Positions 1 through 7,477 of a stretch of DNA of 26,334 bases are shown in pieces (within the stretch, counting starts at the first letter, position 1; each line of letters starts with the position of its first letter). This stretch comes from CAZNEZ01 sp964572475 (lineage in GTDB: Bacteria > Bacillota > Clostridia > Lachnospirales > Lachnospiraceae): assembly GCA_964572475.1 (NCBI GenBank), contig CAZNEZ010000033.1:1-26334 (forward strand), given 5' to 3'. A program made the translations under genes and the position numbers. Below the pieces are notes generated by a model. It saw only the letters and a list, made by a program, of their open reading frames with translations, did not search any database and had not been told where the DNA came from.

Positions 1-20
1 TTATTGTAAAGCTGATAAAA

Positions 21-46
21 TCCGCAGTTGTGGATAAAACTGCGGA
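21..46. repeat. 9-bp perfect inverted repeat upstream of the SDR promoter
   Basis: TCCGCAGTT at 21-29 and its exact reverse complement at 38-46 are separated by 8 bases. The hairpin lies 20 bp upstream of the -35 box of the SDR gene. No T-run follows, so it is a poor intrinsic terminator on the plus strand. It could be an operator or the end of an upstream transcription unit lying outside the window. Confidence 0.5.
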
Positions 47-65
47 AACTCAAGTTTATTACTTG

Positions 66-94
66 TTGACACTACAGTTTTTACAATCTATAAT
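66..94 (+). promoter_or_regulatory. Consensus sigma-A promoter for the SDR-ispE genes
   Basis: TTGACA at 66-71 and TATAAT at 89-94 are both perfect matches with an ideal 17-bp spacer. Transcription should begin near 101, giving a leader of about 130 nt before the SDR start codon. Confidence 0.8.
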
Positions 95-232
95 TAAATG
101 GATAGTCATATAAAAAGCATATGGCGATAAGTAGATATTCAAATGAATCAACTATGAAGATTATTAGATGAATTAAAGACATATTTGGAAGAATTGAAGC
201 TGATAATACATACTAAGATGGAGGATGGCAAG

Positions 233-1024
233 ATGAACGACATAACTAAACAATTTTCATTAGAAGGAAAAGTTGCACTTATAACAGGAGCATCATATGG
301 GATAGGATTTGCAATTGCATGTGCGTATGCACAGGCTGGGGCAAAGATAGTATTTAATGATATCAAGCAGGAACTTGTAGACAAAGGACTTGAATCATAT
401 AAGGAACAAGGCATAGATGCAAAAGGGTATGTATGTGATGTAACTAATGAAGCACAGGTTACAGAATTCATTGCTACCGTAGAAAAAGAGGTTGGAACAA
501 TTGATATTCTTGTAAACAATGCAGGAATTATCAAGAGAATTCCGATGTGTGAGATGTCAGCAGAAGAATTCAGACAGGTAATAGATGTAGACCTTAATGC
601 ACCATTTATAGTATCAAAGGCAGTTATTCCAGGGATGATTAAAAAAGGACATGGTAAGATTATAAATATCTGTTCGATGATGAGCGAACTTGGAAGAGAG
701 ACAGTTTCAGCTTATGCAGCAGCAAAAGGTGGACTTAAGATGTTAACACGTAATATCGCATCTGAATATGGAGAATTTAATATTCAATGTAACGGTATAG
801 GACCAGGATATATTGCAACACCACAGACAGCACCTCTTAGAACAGATGGACATCCATTTAATAACTTTATCATATCTAAGACACCTGCTGCAAGATGGGG
901 AACACCAGAGGACCTTATGGGACCAGCAGTTTTTCTTGCTTCTGAGGCATCAGACTTTGTTAATGGACATGTTCTTTATGTTGATGGTGGAATTCTGGCA
1001 TATATTGGAAAACAGCCAAAATAA
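233..1024 (+). CDS. SDR-family dehydrogenase, gluconate 5-dehydrogenase / KduD-like
   Basis: Classical short-chain dehydrogenase/reductase of 263 residues, the usual length. It shows the nucleotide-binding TGASYGIG motif at residues 18-25, NNAG at 95-98, and the catalytic Ser148 / Tyr161-xxx-Lys165 set (SAYAAAK). The overall pattern resembles gluconate 5-dehydrogenase and 2-dehydro-3-deoxy-gluconate 5-dehydrogenase (KduD), which act on sugar-acid intermediates with NAD(P)H; the exact substrate cannot be read from sequence. The ATG at 233 is chosen because GGAGG at 220-224 sits 8 bases upstream. In-frame starts at 185 (TTG) and 218 would extend the protein upstream of the Rossmann fold with poor ribosome binding sites. 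The gene is led by a perfect promoter, and ispE follows after 17 bp, so the two are probably co-transcribed although their pathways are unrelated. Family certain, substrate uncertain. Confidence 0.85.
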   Translation: MNDITKQFSLEGKVALITGASYGIGFAIACAYAQAGAKIVFNDIKQELVDKGLESYKEQGIDAKGYVCDVTNEAQVTEFIATVEKEVGTIDILVNNAGIIKRIPMCEMSAEEFRQVIDVDLNAPFIVSKAVIPGMIKKGHGKIINICSMMSELGRETVSAYAAAKGGLKMLTRNIASEYGEFNIQCNGIGPGYIATPQTAPLRTDGHPFNNFIISKTPAARWGTPEDLMGPAVFLASEASDFVNGHVLYVDGGILAYIGKQPK

Positions 1025-1041
1025 AAACTAATGGAGTGAAT

Positions 1042-1923
1042 ATGGATCAGATAAAACTCAAAGCTCATGGTAAGATTAATTTAGCACTTGACGTAACAAG
1101 AAAACGTGAAGATGGCTATCATGAAGTAAGAATGATTATGCAGACTGTAGGTATATATGATGCAGTAACGGTTAGAAGAGTAAGAACAAAAGATGCACCA
1201 CCAGTTGAGATTACTACTAATGTATTTTTTGTCCCAACTAATGAGAATAATATAGCATATAAGGCAGCTAGATTATTAATAGATGAATTTGGAATAACAG
1301 ATGGAATTCAGATTAATATTCGCAAATTTATACCAGTGGCAGCAGGAATGGCAGGTGGAAGCACTGATGCCGCAACGGTTTTATATGCAATTAATAGAAT
1401 ATTTAATCTGGGATTAACAACAGAACAGCTAATGGAGCGTGGAGTTAAGCTAGGTGCAGATGTACCTTATTGCTTGATGCGTGGAACAGTACTTGCTGAG
1501 GGCATAGGTGAGAAGTTAACACCATTAAATCCAGCACCACAATGCTATATATTACTTGCTAAACCGCCAATAAGTGTGTCCACAAGGCTTGTATATGATA
1601 AGCTTAATGCAAATGAAATAAAGGATCATCCAGATATTGATGGAATGATAGAAGCTATTAATGAAGGTGACATTCATAAGATATCAGATAAGATGGATAA
1701 TGTACTTGCCAGAGTTACTGAAGCTGAGTATCCGGTTGTAGGTGAGATTCGCAAAGCAATGATGGATTGTGGAGCAATTAATTCAATGATGAGTGGAAGT
1801 GGCCCAACAGTATTTGGTCTGTTTGAAACTGAAGAAGAGATGAAGAATGCATATACAATGCTAAAGGGTTCAAGAATGGCAAGACAAGTTTATACAACAG
1901 AGATGTATAATCCAGTAAAATAA
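1042..1923 (+). CDS. ispE: 4-diphosphocytidyl-2-C-methyl-D-erythritol kinase
   Basis: GHMP-superfamily kinase of the MEP (non-mevalonate) isoprenoid pathway. It phosphorylates the 2-hydroxyl of CDP-methylerythritol in the cytoplasm. Visible features are the N-terminal KINLALDV strand, the ATP-binding glycine-rich motif AGMAGGSTDAA near residue 100, GADVPYC around 150 and the C-terminal MSGSGPTVFGLF loop. At 293 residues it has normal length and seems intact. ATG at 1042 is preferred over GTG at 1036, because GGAG at 1033-1036 gives a 5-base spacing to the ATG and would overlap the GTG. It lies 17 bp after the SDR gene and 64 bp before the GntR regulator. Confidence 0.95.
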   Translation: MDQIKLKAHGKINLALDVTRKREDGYHEVRMIMQTVGIYDAVTVRRVRTKDAPPVEITTNVFFVPTNENNIAYKAARLLIDEFGITDGIQINIRKFIPVAAGMAGGSTDAATVLYAINRIFNLGLTTEQLMERGVKLGADVPYCLMRGTVLAEGIGEKLTPLNPAPQCYILLAKPPISVSTRLVYDKLNANEIKDHPDIDGMIEAINEGDIHKISDKMDNVLARVTEAEYPVVGEIRKAMMDCGAINSMMSGSGPTVFGLFETEEEMKNAYTMLKGSRMARQVYTTEMYNPVK

Positions 1924-1949
1924 AAATATATTTTATATAATAATAAAGA

Positions 1950-1960
1950 TAGTAATACTA
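1950..1960. promoter_or_regulatory. Candidate GntR/FadR-type operator
   Basis: TAGTAATACTA is an inverted repeat (TAGTA-A-TACTA) matching the TNGTNNNACNA pattern typical of FadR-subfamily GntR regulators. It lies 15 bp upstream of the ribosome binding site of the GntR gene, so autoregulation is the simplest reading. A second, overlapping palindrome, TACTATAGTA, occupies 1956-1965. The match is direct sequence evidence; binding is inferred. Confidence 0.45.
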
Positions 1961-1987
1961 TAGTACAATAAGACAGGAGAATAGCGT

Positions 1988-2650
1988 ATGACAGATTTAA
2001 GCCTAGAGATAGATGAATTCTTACCTTTACGCGATGTAGTATTTAATACATTGCGTGATGCTATATTGCGTGGTGAGCTTAAACCAGGTGAAAGACTGAT
2101 GGAAATTAAGCTGGCTGAGAAGCTTGGCGTAAGCAGAACCCCTATTAGAGAAGCCATCCGAAAGCTGGAGCTTGAAGGTCTTGTTGTTATGACACCGAGA
2201 AAAGGTGCTCAAGTAGCCAAAATCACAGAAAGTGATTTAGTGGATGTTCTTGAGGTCAGAGTTGTGTTAGAGAGGCTTGCTGTAGAACTTGTGTGTGAAA
2301 AAATATCTGATGAGCAGATAGCTGAACTTAGAAGTATACATGAGCAGTTTAAAAGAGCTATAGATAAAGGTGATGCAACAACAATAGCTAAGGGTGATGT
2401 GGCATTTCATGATGTAATCTACGCTGCAACAGGTAATAAAAGACTTATACAGATTCTTAATAATCTCCGTGAACAGATGTACAGATATAGGCTTGAATAT
2501 ATTAAAGACAGAGAAAAAAGGATATCTCTTATAGATGAACATAAAAGTCTGATAGATGCGATAGAAAAAAGGGACGTAAAAGCAGCAAAAGAAGCTATTT
2601 CTACTCATATTAATAATCAGGAAAAAACAATATTACTAAATCTAGAATAA
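1988..2650 (+). CDS. GntR-family transcriptional regulator, FadR (FCD) subfamily
   Basis: A 220-residue DNA-binding regulator. An N-terminal winged helix-turn-helix spans about residues 12-75 (RDAILRGELKPGERL, then LGVSRTPIREAIRKLE). A C-terminal all-helical FCD ligand domain follows at about 80-215. Candidate metal ligands of the FCD pocket are present: Asp137, His141, His185 and His207, suggesting a carboxylate effector bound through a metal. ATG at 1988 has AGGAG at 1975-1979. The gene follows ispE by 64 bp, and a matching palindrome lies just upstream. Co-localisation with the SDR sugar-acid dehydrogenase makes a uronate or gluconate effector plausible, but the effector cannot be determined here. 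Confidence 0.93.
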   Translation: MTDLSLEIDEFLPLRDVVFNTLRDAILRGELKPGERLMEIKLAEKLGVSRTPIREAIRKLELEGLVVMTPRKGAQVAKITESDLVDVLEVRVVLERLAVELVCEKISDEQIAELRSIHEQFKRAIDKGDATTIAKGDVAFHDVIYAATGNKRLIQILNNLREQMYRYRLEYIKDREKRISLIDEHKSLIDAIEKRDVKAAKEAISTHINNQEKTILLNLE

Positions 2651-2670
2651 AGTGAAAATATATATTGTAT

Positions 2671-2738
2671 AAATCCCTCTAATCTGCATATTCTAAGGAT
2701 ATTAAATCTTAGTATATGTGAATTGGAGGGATTTTTTT
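2671..2738 (+). terminator. Long-stem intrinsic terminator that also holds the gerA ribosome binding site
   Basis: The 5' arm AAATCCCTC at 2671-2679 pairs perfectly with 2726-2734. The stem continues inward with a G-U pair and AAT/ATT, then imperfect pairing, and CTAAG/CTTAG close to the loop. A run of seven T follows at 2732-2738. It terminates the ispE-gntR transcript. Unusually, the 3' arm contains GGAGGG (2725-2730), the ribosome binding site of the next gene, whose TTG start (2737) is inside the T-run. Confidence 0.8.
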
Positions 2739-2998
2739 GCCTAAAAATATATCAATATCAATAGACCAGAATATGGGGTTTATGCAGGAAAGAATTAAAG
2801 ATTGTGCAGATATTAAGATTAGGGATATGATGCTCGGAGATAAGGAAAAAGTCCGAGCAATCATATATTATGTTGAAGTGACCGTAAATAATCTTACTGT
2901 TCAGGAATCAGTAATAGGTCGTCTTATATCAAGACTTGATGGAATGTCACCAAAAGAACAGTATAATTATCTTGAAGAAAACGCCCTGGGTGTTACAG
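2737..2998 (+). CDS. GerA-family spore germination protein, N-terminal part (gene interrupted by assembly gap)
   Basis: First 87 codons of a GerA-type germinant receptor subunit. The start ISISIDQN...CADIKIRDM and the run to YLEENALGVT match the usual soluble N-terminal region of this family. The start is TTG at 2737 with GGAGGG 6 bases upstream, embedded in the terminator hairpin. Reading ends at the N run. If the two flanking 55-bp copies were simply merged, the frame would continue eight codons (ALRLKML then stop at 3176-3178) and be out of frame with the rest of the gene. The family normally has about 35-45 more residues here, so sequence is probably missing rather than the gene being truly dead. 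This should be one gene with the 3155-4222 part. Confidence 0.75.
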
Positions 2999-3153
2999 NN
3001 NNNNNNNNNNNNNNNNNNNNNNNNNNNNNNNNNNNNNNNNNNNNNNNNNNNNNNNNNNNNNNNNNNNNNNNNNNNNNNNNNNNNNNNNNNNNNNNNNNAT
3101 GTCACCAAAAGAACAGTATAATTATCTTGAAGAAAACGCCCTGGGTGTTACAG
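2944..3153 (+). repeat. 55-bp perfect direct duplication flanking the N run
   Basis: Bases 2944-2998 and 3099-3153 are identical over 55 bp, and the N run fills exactly the space between. Two contig ends sharing one k-mer joined by a default-length gap is the usual explanation. It is almost certainly an assembly artefact and not a biological repeat. Confidence 0.9.
2999..3098. other. Assembly gap (100 N)
   Basis: Exactly 100 undetermined bases, a standard placeholder length, so the true distance is unknown. It lies inside the germination gene. Confidence 0.98.
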
Positions 3154-3154
3154 C

Positions 3155-4222
3155 TCTAAGACTGAAAATGCTCTAAGAGGAACTAAGGAAGGATTTTCAG
3201 ATTCGGTAAAATGTAATACTTCTTTAATACGAAAAAGAGTCAGAAACTCGGACTTAAAGGTGAAAGAAAATATTTTAGGAGAGTATTCAAAGACAACAGT
3301 AGCAGTAGTATATCTTAATAGCCTTGTTAGGGAGCAGGTACTAGAGGATGTATTAGAGAGAATAGAACAGATAAAAACAAGGGGAATAACAGATAGTGGA
3401 ATAATAGAGCAGCTAACAGAGGATAATTATTTGTCACCATTTCCACAGTATCAGACAACGGAAAGACCTGACAAAGCAGCACTTGCAGTAATGGAAGGAA
3501 GAATTGTAGTGCTAGTTGACAATTCTCCAGTAGGACTTATACTTCCAGTTAATTATAACAGTTTTTTTAAAACCGCAGATGATAGATATGGTAGATTTGA
3601 AATAGTTTCATTTGTACGAATAATTAGATATATTGCTGCAATTCTATCTATGAGTCTGCCAGCACTTTACCTTGCAGTTATAAGTTTTCATCCTAATATA
3701 TTGCCTACAAAGTTAGTGCTGACTTTATCGGCAGCCAGAGAAGGTGTGCCATTCTCAGCAATGGTAGAAGTGTTATTGATGGAATTGGCATTTGAACTAA
3801 TACGTGAAGCAGGAGTGAGAATTCCAGGGCCTATGGGAAACACTATAGGAATAGTTGGTGGATTAATAGTTGGACAGGCAGCAGTAAGTGCTAATATTGT
3901 TAGTCCAATTATAGTTATTATAGTCGCTGCAACAGCGCTTTCATCATTTGCAGTTCCTAATGATGAACTTTCACAGGCGAATAGACTAATTAAATATTTT
4001 ATGATAATTCTTGCAGCATTTATGGGAATATTTGGAGTAATTATTGGAGGATTTATAGTTTTAGCACATCTTTCAGGGCTAAAATCGTTTAACTTTCCTT
4101 ATTTGGGACCAGTTGCAGCCGGAGAGCTGGCTTCAGATGAAGATAAAAAGGATCTCTTTGTAAGATGGCCGCTTAAAAGGATAAAAGAGAAGTCGTTATG
4201 GCAGAAAAGGGGCAAAAAGTAA
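3155..4222 (+). CDS. GerA-family spore germination protein, C-terminal part
   Basis: Open frame from TCT at 3155 (SKTENALRGTKEGFSDSV..., a classic GerA signature) to the stop at 4220-4222. It is the continuation of the gene beginning at 2737; the first internal start, GTG at 3260, would cut off this signature, so it is not the real start. A soluble region to about SLVREQVLEDVLERI precedes four or five hydrophobic segments (for example AILSMSLPALYLAVISF and the glycine-rich IGIVGGLIVGQAAV), then a charged cytoplasmic tail. GerA subunits sit in the inner spore membrane and help sense nutrients as part of a GerA-GerB-GerC complex. Known parts sum to about 442 codons; the family is usually 470-550, consistent with a missing segment of about 40 residues. 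Confidence 0.88.
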   Translation, partial: SKTENALRGTKEGFSDSVKCNTSLIRKRVRNSDLKVKENILGEYSKTTVAVVYLNSLVREQVLEDVLERIEQIKTRGITDSGIIEQLTEDNYLSPFPQYQTTERPDKAALAVMEGRIVVLVDNSPVGLILPVNYNSFFKTADDRYGRFEIVSFVRIIRYIAAILSMSLPALYLAVISFHPNILPTKLVLTLSAAREGVPFSAMVEVLLMELAFELIREAGVRIPGPMGNTIGIVGGLIVGQAAVSANIVSPIIVIIVAATALSSFAVPNDELSQANRLIKYFMIILAAFMGIFGVIIGGFIVLAHLSGLKSFNFPYLGPVAAGELASDEDKKDLFVRWPLKRIKEKSLWQKRGKK

Positions 4223-5823
4223 TGTTTTCAAAAAACAATAGAATATCGGAAAGGCAGATAAAACGAATAATTGTTGTTGCATGTACAGGGACATTTTCAA
4301 TAACAGTAGTTACAGCTTCACTAAAATGTGCAGGAACAGGGGCTTTGTTAAGCCAGATATTAATGCTAATTATGATATTACTAGTTACAAGATTTATATT
4401 TTCCAGTTCAAAAATGAATAAAAAATCTAATCAGATAACCAGTATTGATTATGCCTGTAGGATAATTAGTATTACTCGTATAATCCTTTTAAGTATTATT
4501 ATTTTATATATTTCTGGTATAACAATAAATAAAATGCTGCTTCAAGAGGTTCGTGCGGAATATATTGTTATTATATTAATTGCAGCCAGTATATATTCAG
4601 CTATTAAGGGTATTGAGCCAATTGCAAGAATGTGTGAAGTATTGTATATACCAATAATACTTTTTGTTTTATATATTATAGTTACGGGAGTCATTAATGG
4701 GGATATGAGCAATATATTTCCTATTATTACACTAGAAGGTGCTAGTATATGGAAGATAATTATTACAGCCTTAATTATGACAATACTTACACCTATTGAA
4801 ATACTTACCTATTCTAGAAGAAATACAGAATGGAGCGATGATGATAAAAAAGTAATTTATTTTGGTGAAATAATAGTTGGAATTGTGTCATTACTTATAA
4901 CTGCTGCTATAATAAGTGTTAGTAAAATAGAAATAGTATTATTAAGAGATATTCCGTTATTAGAGCTGTCTGAGATATCTGGGATATGTATAGGAATAAT
5001 AATAACTGTAGGAATATGTACGACAATAGCAGCTTTTTTATATTATATTGCACATCTAACTTCAGAAAAAATAGGTGCTAAAAAAGAAAAAATTATTTAT
5101 GGCATTACAAGTATAGTAATGGCAGTAATTATAATAATTGTATGTAATTCTCAAACAATAGATAATGTAAGGGTAGACAATCAAAATGTTAAACCATTAG
5201 AATCTATTGAGGAAAGAGCATTTGTAATGGCTGTTGGAATTAGTAAAAATCTATCAGCGTCTAATAAAAAAGAAGATAATATCAGTATGACACTTGCATT
5301 TCCAAACCTCGCAGAGCTTACTGGACAGCAGGTTCCAGATGATTATAGCAGTGTATATACGTTGACTGGAAGCAGTATAGAGGAGATTACTACTGATTTC
5401 CAAAAAATGTATGATAAATATGTTGATTTTTCACATACTGCGGTATGGGTGTTTGACACAAATGCTATTGAAGATAAAGCTATTACTAATGAAGTAATTC
5501 GGTATGTAATGAAAGACAGCAGCGTTACGAAAAGAATTCCAGTTTGTATTACAAGTTATCCTGCGCAGGATTTATTAATGTTGGACAATAAAGTAATAGG
5601 CAGTATTGGAACTTATATTAGCAAGGTTATAGCAAATAACTCAACTCAGAATGTTCTATTAAGTAATCTGATTGAAGAAATAAGCATATATGGAAACAGT
5701 AGTGCTAATGGAAATAAATATCCGTTTATTACAATAACTGATAATCTGCCATCATATTATTCAAATATTGAGTTAAGAAATGTTAAAAATTTAAACCTAA
5801 AGGTAACGGAATCTTCATCATAA
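4222..5823 (+). CDS. Spore germination protein: GerB-type permease joined to a GerC-like N-terminal domain
   Basis: The first ~325 residues are a GerB/APC-type membrane protein with about ten hydrophobic segments, beginning with the typical ISxxQ motif. The last ~200 residues (ERAFVMAVGISK..., TLAFPNLAEL, then mixed alpha/beta) resemble the N-terminal domain of Ger(x)C. The hydrophobic stretch before this domain ends in IIIIVC, so a cysteine falls where the GerC lipobox cysteine would be. The usual C-terminal GerC domain is absent. ATG at 4222 overlaps the gerA stop (TAATG) and has AAGGGG upstream; an in-frame ATG at 4198 would add eight residues. The overlap implies translational coupling. 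No separate gerC follows. GerB part secure; GerC assignment is from motif pattern. Confidence 0.82.
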   Translation: MFSKNNRISERQIKRIIVVACTGTFSITVVTASLKCAGTGALLSQILMLIMILLVTRFIFSSSKMNKKSNQITSIDYACRIISITRIILLSIIILYISGITINKMLLQEVRAEYIVIILIAASIYSAIKGIEPIARMCEVLYIPIILFVLYIIVTGVINGDMSNIFPIITLEGASIWKIIITALIMTILTPIEILTYSRRNTEWSDDDKKVIYFGEIIVGIVSLLITAAIISVSKIEIVLLRDIPLLELSEISGICIGIIITVGICTTIAAFLYYIAHLTSEKIGAKKEKIIYGITSIVMAVIIIIVCNSQTIDNVRVDNQNVKPLESIEERAFVMAVGISKNLSASNKKEDNISMTLAFPNLAELTGQQVPDDYSSVYTLTGSSIEEITTDFQKMYDKYVDFSHTAVWVFDTNAIEDKAITNEVIRYVMKDSSVTKRIPVCITSYPAQDLLMLDNKVIGSIGTYISKVIANNSTQNVLLSNLIEEISIYGNSSANGNKYPFITITDNLPSYYSNIELRNVKNLNLKVTESSS

Positions 5824-6419
5824 TCAGGTGAGGTTATGGCAGAGTATTCATCTTCGTCCAACATATTTTTGAGAAGTTCTTTGGAATCAGCCGGTAGTAC
5901 ACCGTGGCTGGCATCAACAAAACATAGAGGAGGATAAAGAACGCACCACCAGTTTTTACCTTCAGCTTCACCAATAAGGATTCGATATGCTTCGTAATCA
6001 CCACATGGAAGGGTGATATCACCATATGACTTTGTAGGAAAGTATACATTTTCCAAAGATGCAGTGACAGTATAGTTATAGCCTTCTGACTTTATAGTAT
6101 TGCGGGCAATATCTAAGATTTCCTCATTATGTTCAGAGAGTAATACTTTAGTTTCATCTACAGATTCAGAATCAGAAAGCAAAGTTCTTGTGTAGTTAAC
6201 TACGTTTTCTTTAACTTTCATTTTAAGAGCCTGATCTTCATCAGAATCACTATTTGCTAATACGTGAAATCTTATGATTTTTTCCGAAATTGATTCTCTA
6301 ATTATGTCAATATCTGAGTATGTAGAGCTTTTACTGTTATGTGATGTTATAAATGTAATTAATATTCCTATTACAACTGCTAGGATAATAAGACATTTAC
6401 GGGAGTTTAAATATTTCAT
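5757..6419 (-). CDS. spoIIR: Stage II sporulation protein R
   Basis: 220 residues with an N-terminal membrane/signal segment (about residues 9-25) followed by the SpoIIR domain. Diagnostic motifs are IRFHVLANSDS at 49-59, YFPTKSYGDITLPCGDYEA and NWWCVLYPPLCFVD. In known sporulators SpoIIR is made in the forespore under sigma-F and crosses the intermembrane space to trigger SpoIIGA processing of pro-sigma-E. Nothing looks truncated. It faces the gerB fusion and the two coding regions overlap by 67 bp at their 3' ends, with no terminator between them. The weak ribosome binding site (AAAGG about 13 bases upstream) is a small oddity. Confidence 0.93.
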   Translation of the reverse strand: MKYLNSRKCLIILAVVIGILITFITSHNSKSSTYSDIDIIRESISEKIIRFHVLANSDSDEDQALKMKVKENVVNYTRTLLSDSESVDETKVLLSEHNEEILDIARNTIKSEGYNYTVTASLENVYFPTKSYGDITLPCGDYEAYRILIGEAEGKNWWCVLYPPLCFVDASHGVLPADSKELLKNMLDEDEYSAITSPDYDEDSVTFRFKFLTFLNSIFE

Positions 6420-6525
6420 GTTACACCATGCCTTTCTAATTATAAATTATTTTAATTGTGTATGTATTGTTTTTTTAATGTAATTAGAGTATAAACAGCT
6501 AAATGGATTTTATACCTATTAAGCA

Positions 6526-6554
6526 TTGATTTAATATCATTTTAAAGGTAAAAT
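6526..6554 (+). promoter_or_regulatory. Probable sigma-A promoter for murI
   Basis: TTGATT at 6526-6531 and TAAAAT at 6549-6554 with a 17-bp spacer, about 60 bp upstream of the murI start. Confidence 0.55.
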
Positions 6555-6615
6555 AGAATATACATAGTTATATATAGGTTGAAAGATTGAAAGAATGAAA
6601 GGCAGAGGTGCCATT

Positions 6616-7458
6616 ATGAATAGAGAATCAATTGATATTAATGCTCCAATTGGGGTTTTTGATTCAGGTGTAGGCGGACTTACAGTTGCAAGAGAAATTA
6701 TGAGACAGTTACCTAATGAGAAGATGGTATATTTTGGAGATACCGCTAGAGTTCCATATGGTAGTAAGTCAAAAGAGATTATTATAAAGTATTCCAGACA
6801 GATAATTAAATTTCTGCAAAGTAGAAATGTTAAAGCTATAGTTATTGCATGTAATACAGCTAGCGCATATGCGTTAGAAACTATAAGACCAGAGATAGAT
6901 ATTCCCATTATAGGTGTTGTTAAGCCAGGGGCAAAGGTAGCTGTTGAGAATACTAAGAATAGAAGAATAGGAATTATCGGTACAGAGGGTACTGTTCATA
7001 GCCAGATATACTCGAAGATTATACATGAAAAAGCTCCAGATATTACGGTAATAGGTAAGGCATGTCCACTGTTTGTGCCACTTGTAGAAGAAGGATGGTT
7101 GGAGGATACGGTGACGGTTGAGGTGGCTAAGAGATATCTTGCTGAATTTAGAGAAAAGGATATTGATACACTGATACTGGGCTGTACGCACTATCCTTTG
7201 CTTAGGAGCATGATTGGAAGAATTATGGGAGAGAGTGTTACCCTTGTGAATCCTGCATATGAGACAGCACATAGCCTTAAAACATTATTGGAGCAAGAGA
7301 ATATTGCATCTGATAGAATTGATAAGAACTTGAATACAATGTATGAATTTAATGTTAGTGATGATGCAGAGAAGTTTATGAATTTTGCCAATTCTATTTT
7401 TGCAGAAGAATTTGCAAATATCAGCGTGACAAACAAGATTAATATAGACGAATATTAG
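6616..7458 (+). CDS. murI: Glutamate racemase
   Basis: Converts L-glutamate to D-glutamate for peptidoglycan stem peptides without a cofactor, using two cysteines. Both are present: Cys79 in IACNTAS and Cys190 in LGCTHYP, along with the N-terminal FDSGVGGLT and FGDTARVPYG substrate motifs. It has 280 residues, a little longer than the usual ~265 because of a C-terminal tail. ATG at 6616 is chosen for AGAGG at 6604-6608; ATG at 6595 lacks a good site. It probably forms a unit with the DUF1934 gene 19 bp downstream. Confidence 0.95.
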   Translation: MNRESIDINAPIGVFDSGVGGLTVAREIMRQLPNEKMVYFGDTARVPYGSKSKEIIIKYSRQIIKFLQSRNVKAIVIACNTASAYALETIRPEIDIPIIGVVKPGAKVAVENTKNRRIGIIGTEGTVHSQIYSKIIHEKAPDITVIGKACPLFVPLVEEGWLEDTVTVEVAKRYLAEFREKDIDTLILGCTHYPLLRSMIGRIMGESVTLVNPAYETAHSLKTLLEQENIASDRIDKNLNTMYEFNVSDDAEKFMNFANSIFAEEFANISVTNKINIDEY

Positions 7459-7477
7459 TTCGCAGAATAGAGGAACA

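Noticed and set aside
2666..2695. Sigma-G promoter for gerA (TGTATA ... CATATTCTA)
   Set aside because: Spacing is about 15 bases and the match is partial, so it is not listed as a feature, although a start inside the hairpin loop would fit the model proposed for the terminator/ribosome-site overlap.
2944..3153. Insertion site with target duplication, or a real repeat, in gerA
   Set aside because: 55 bp is too long for an ordinary target duplication, and the intervening bases are exactly 100 N; a scaffold artefact explains it better.
3260..4222. Independent gene starting at GTG 3260
   Set aside because: The frame upstream to 3155 encodes the conserved GerA signature, and no ribosome binding site precedes 3260.
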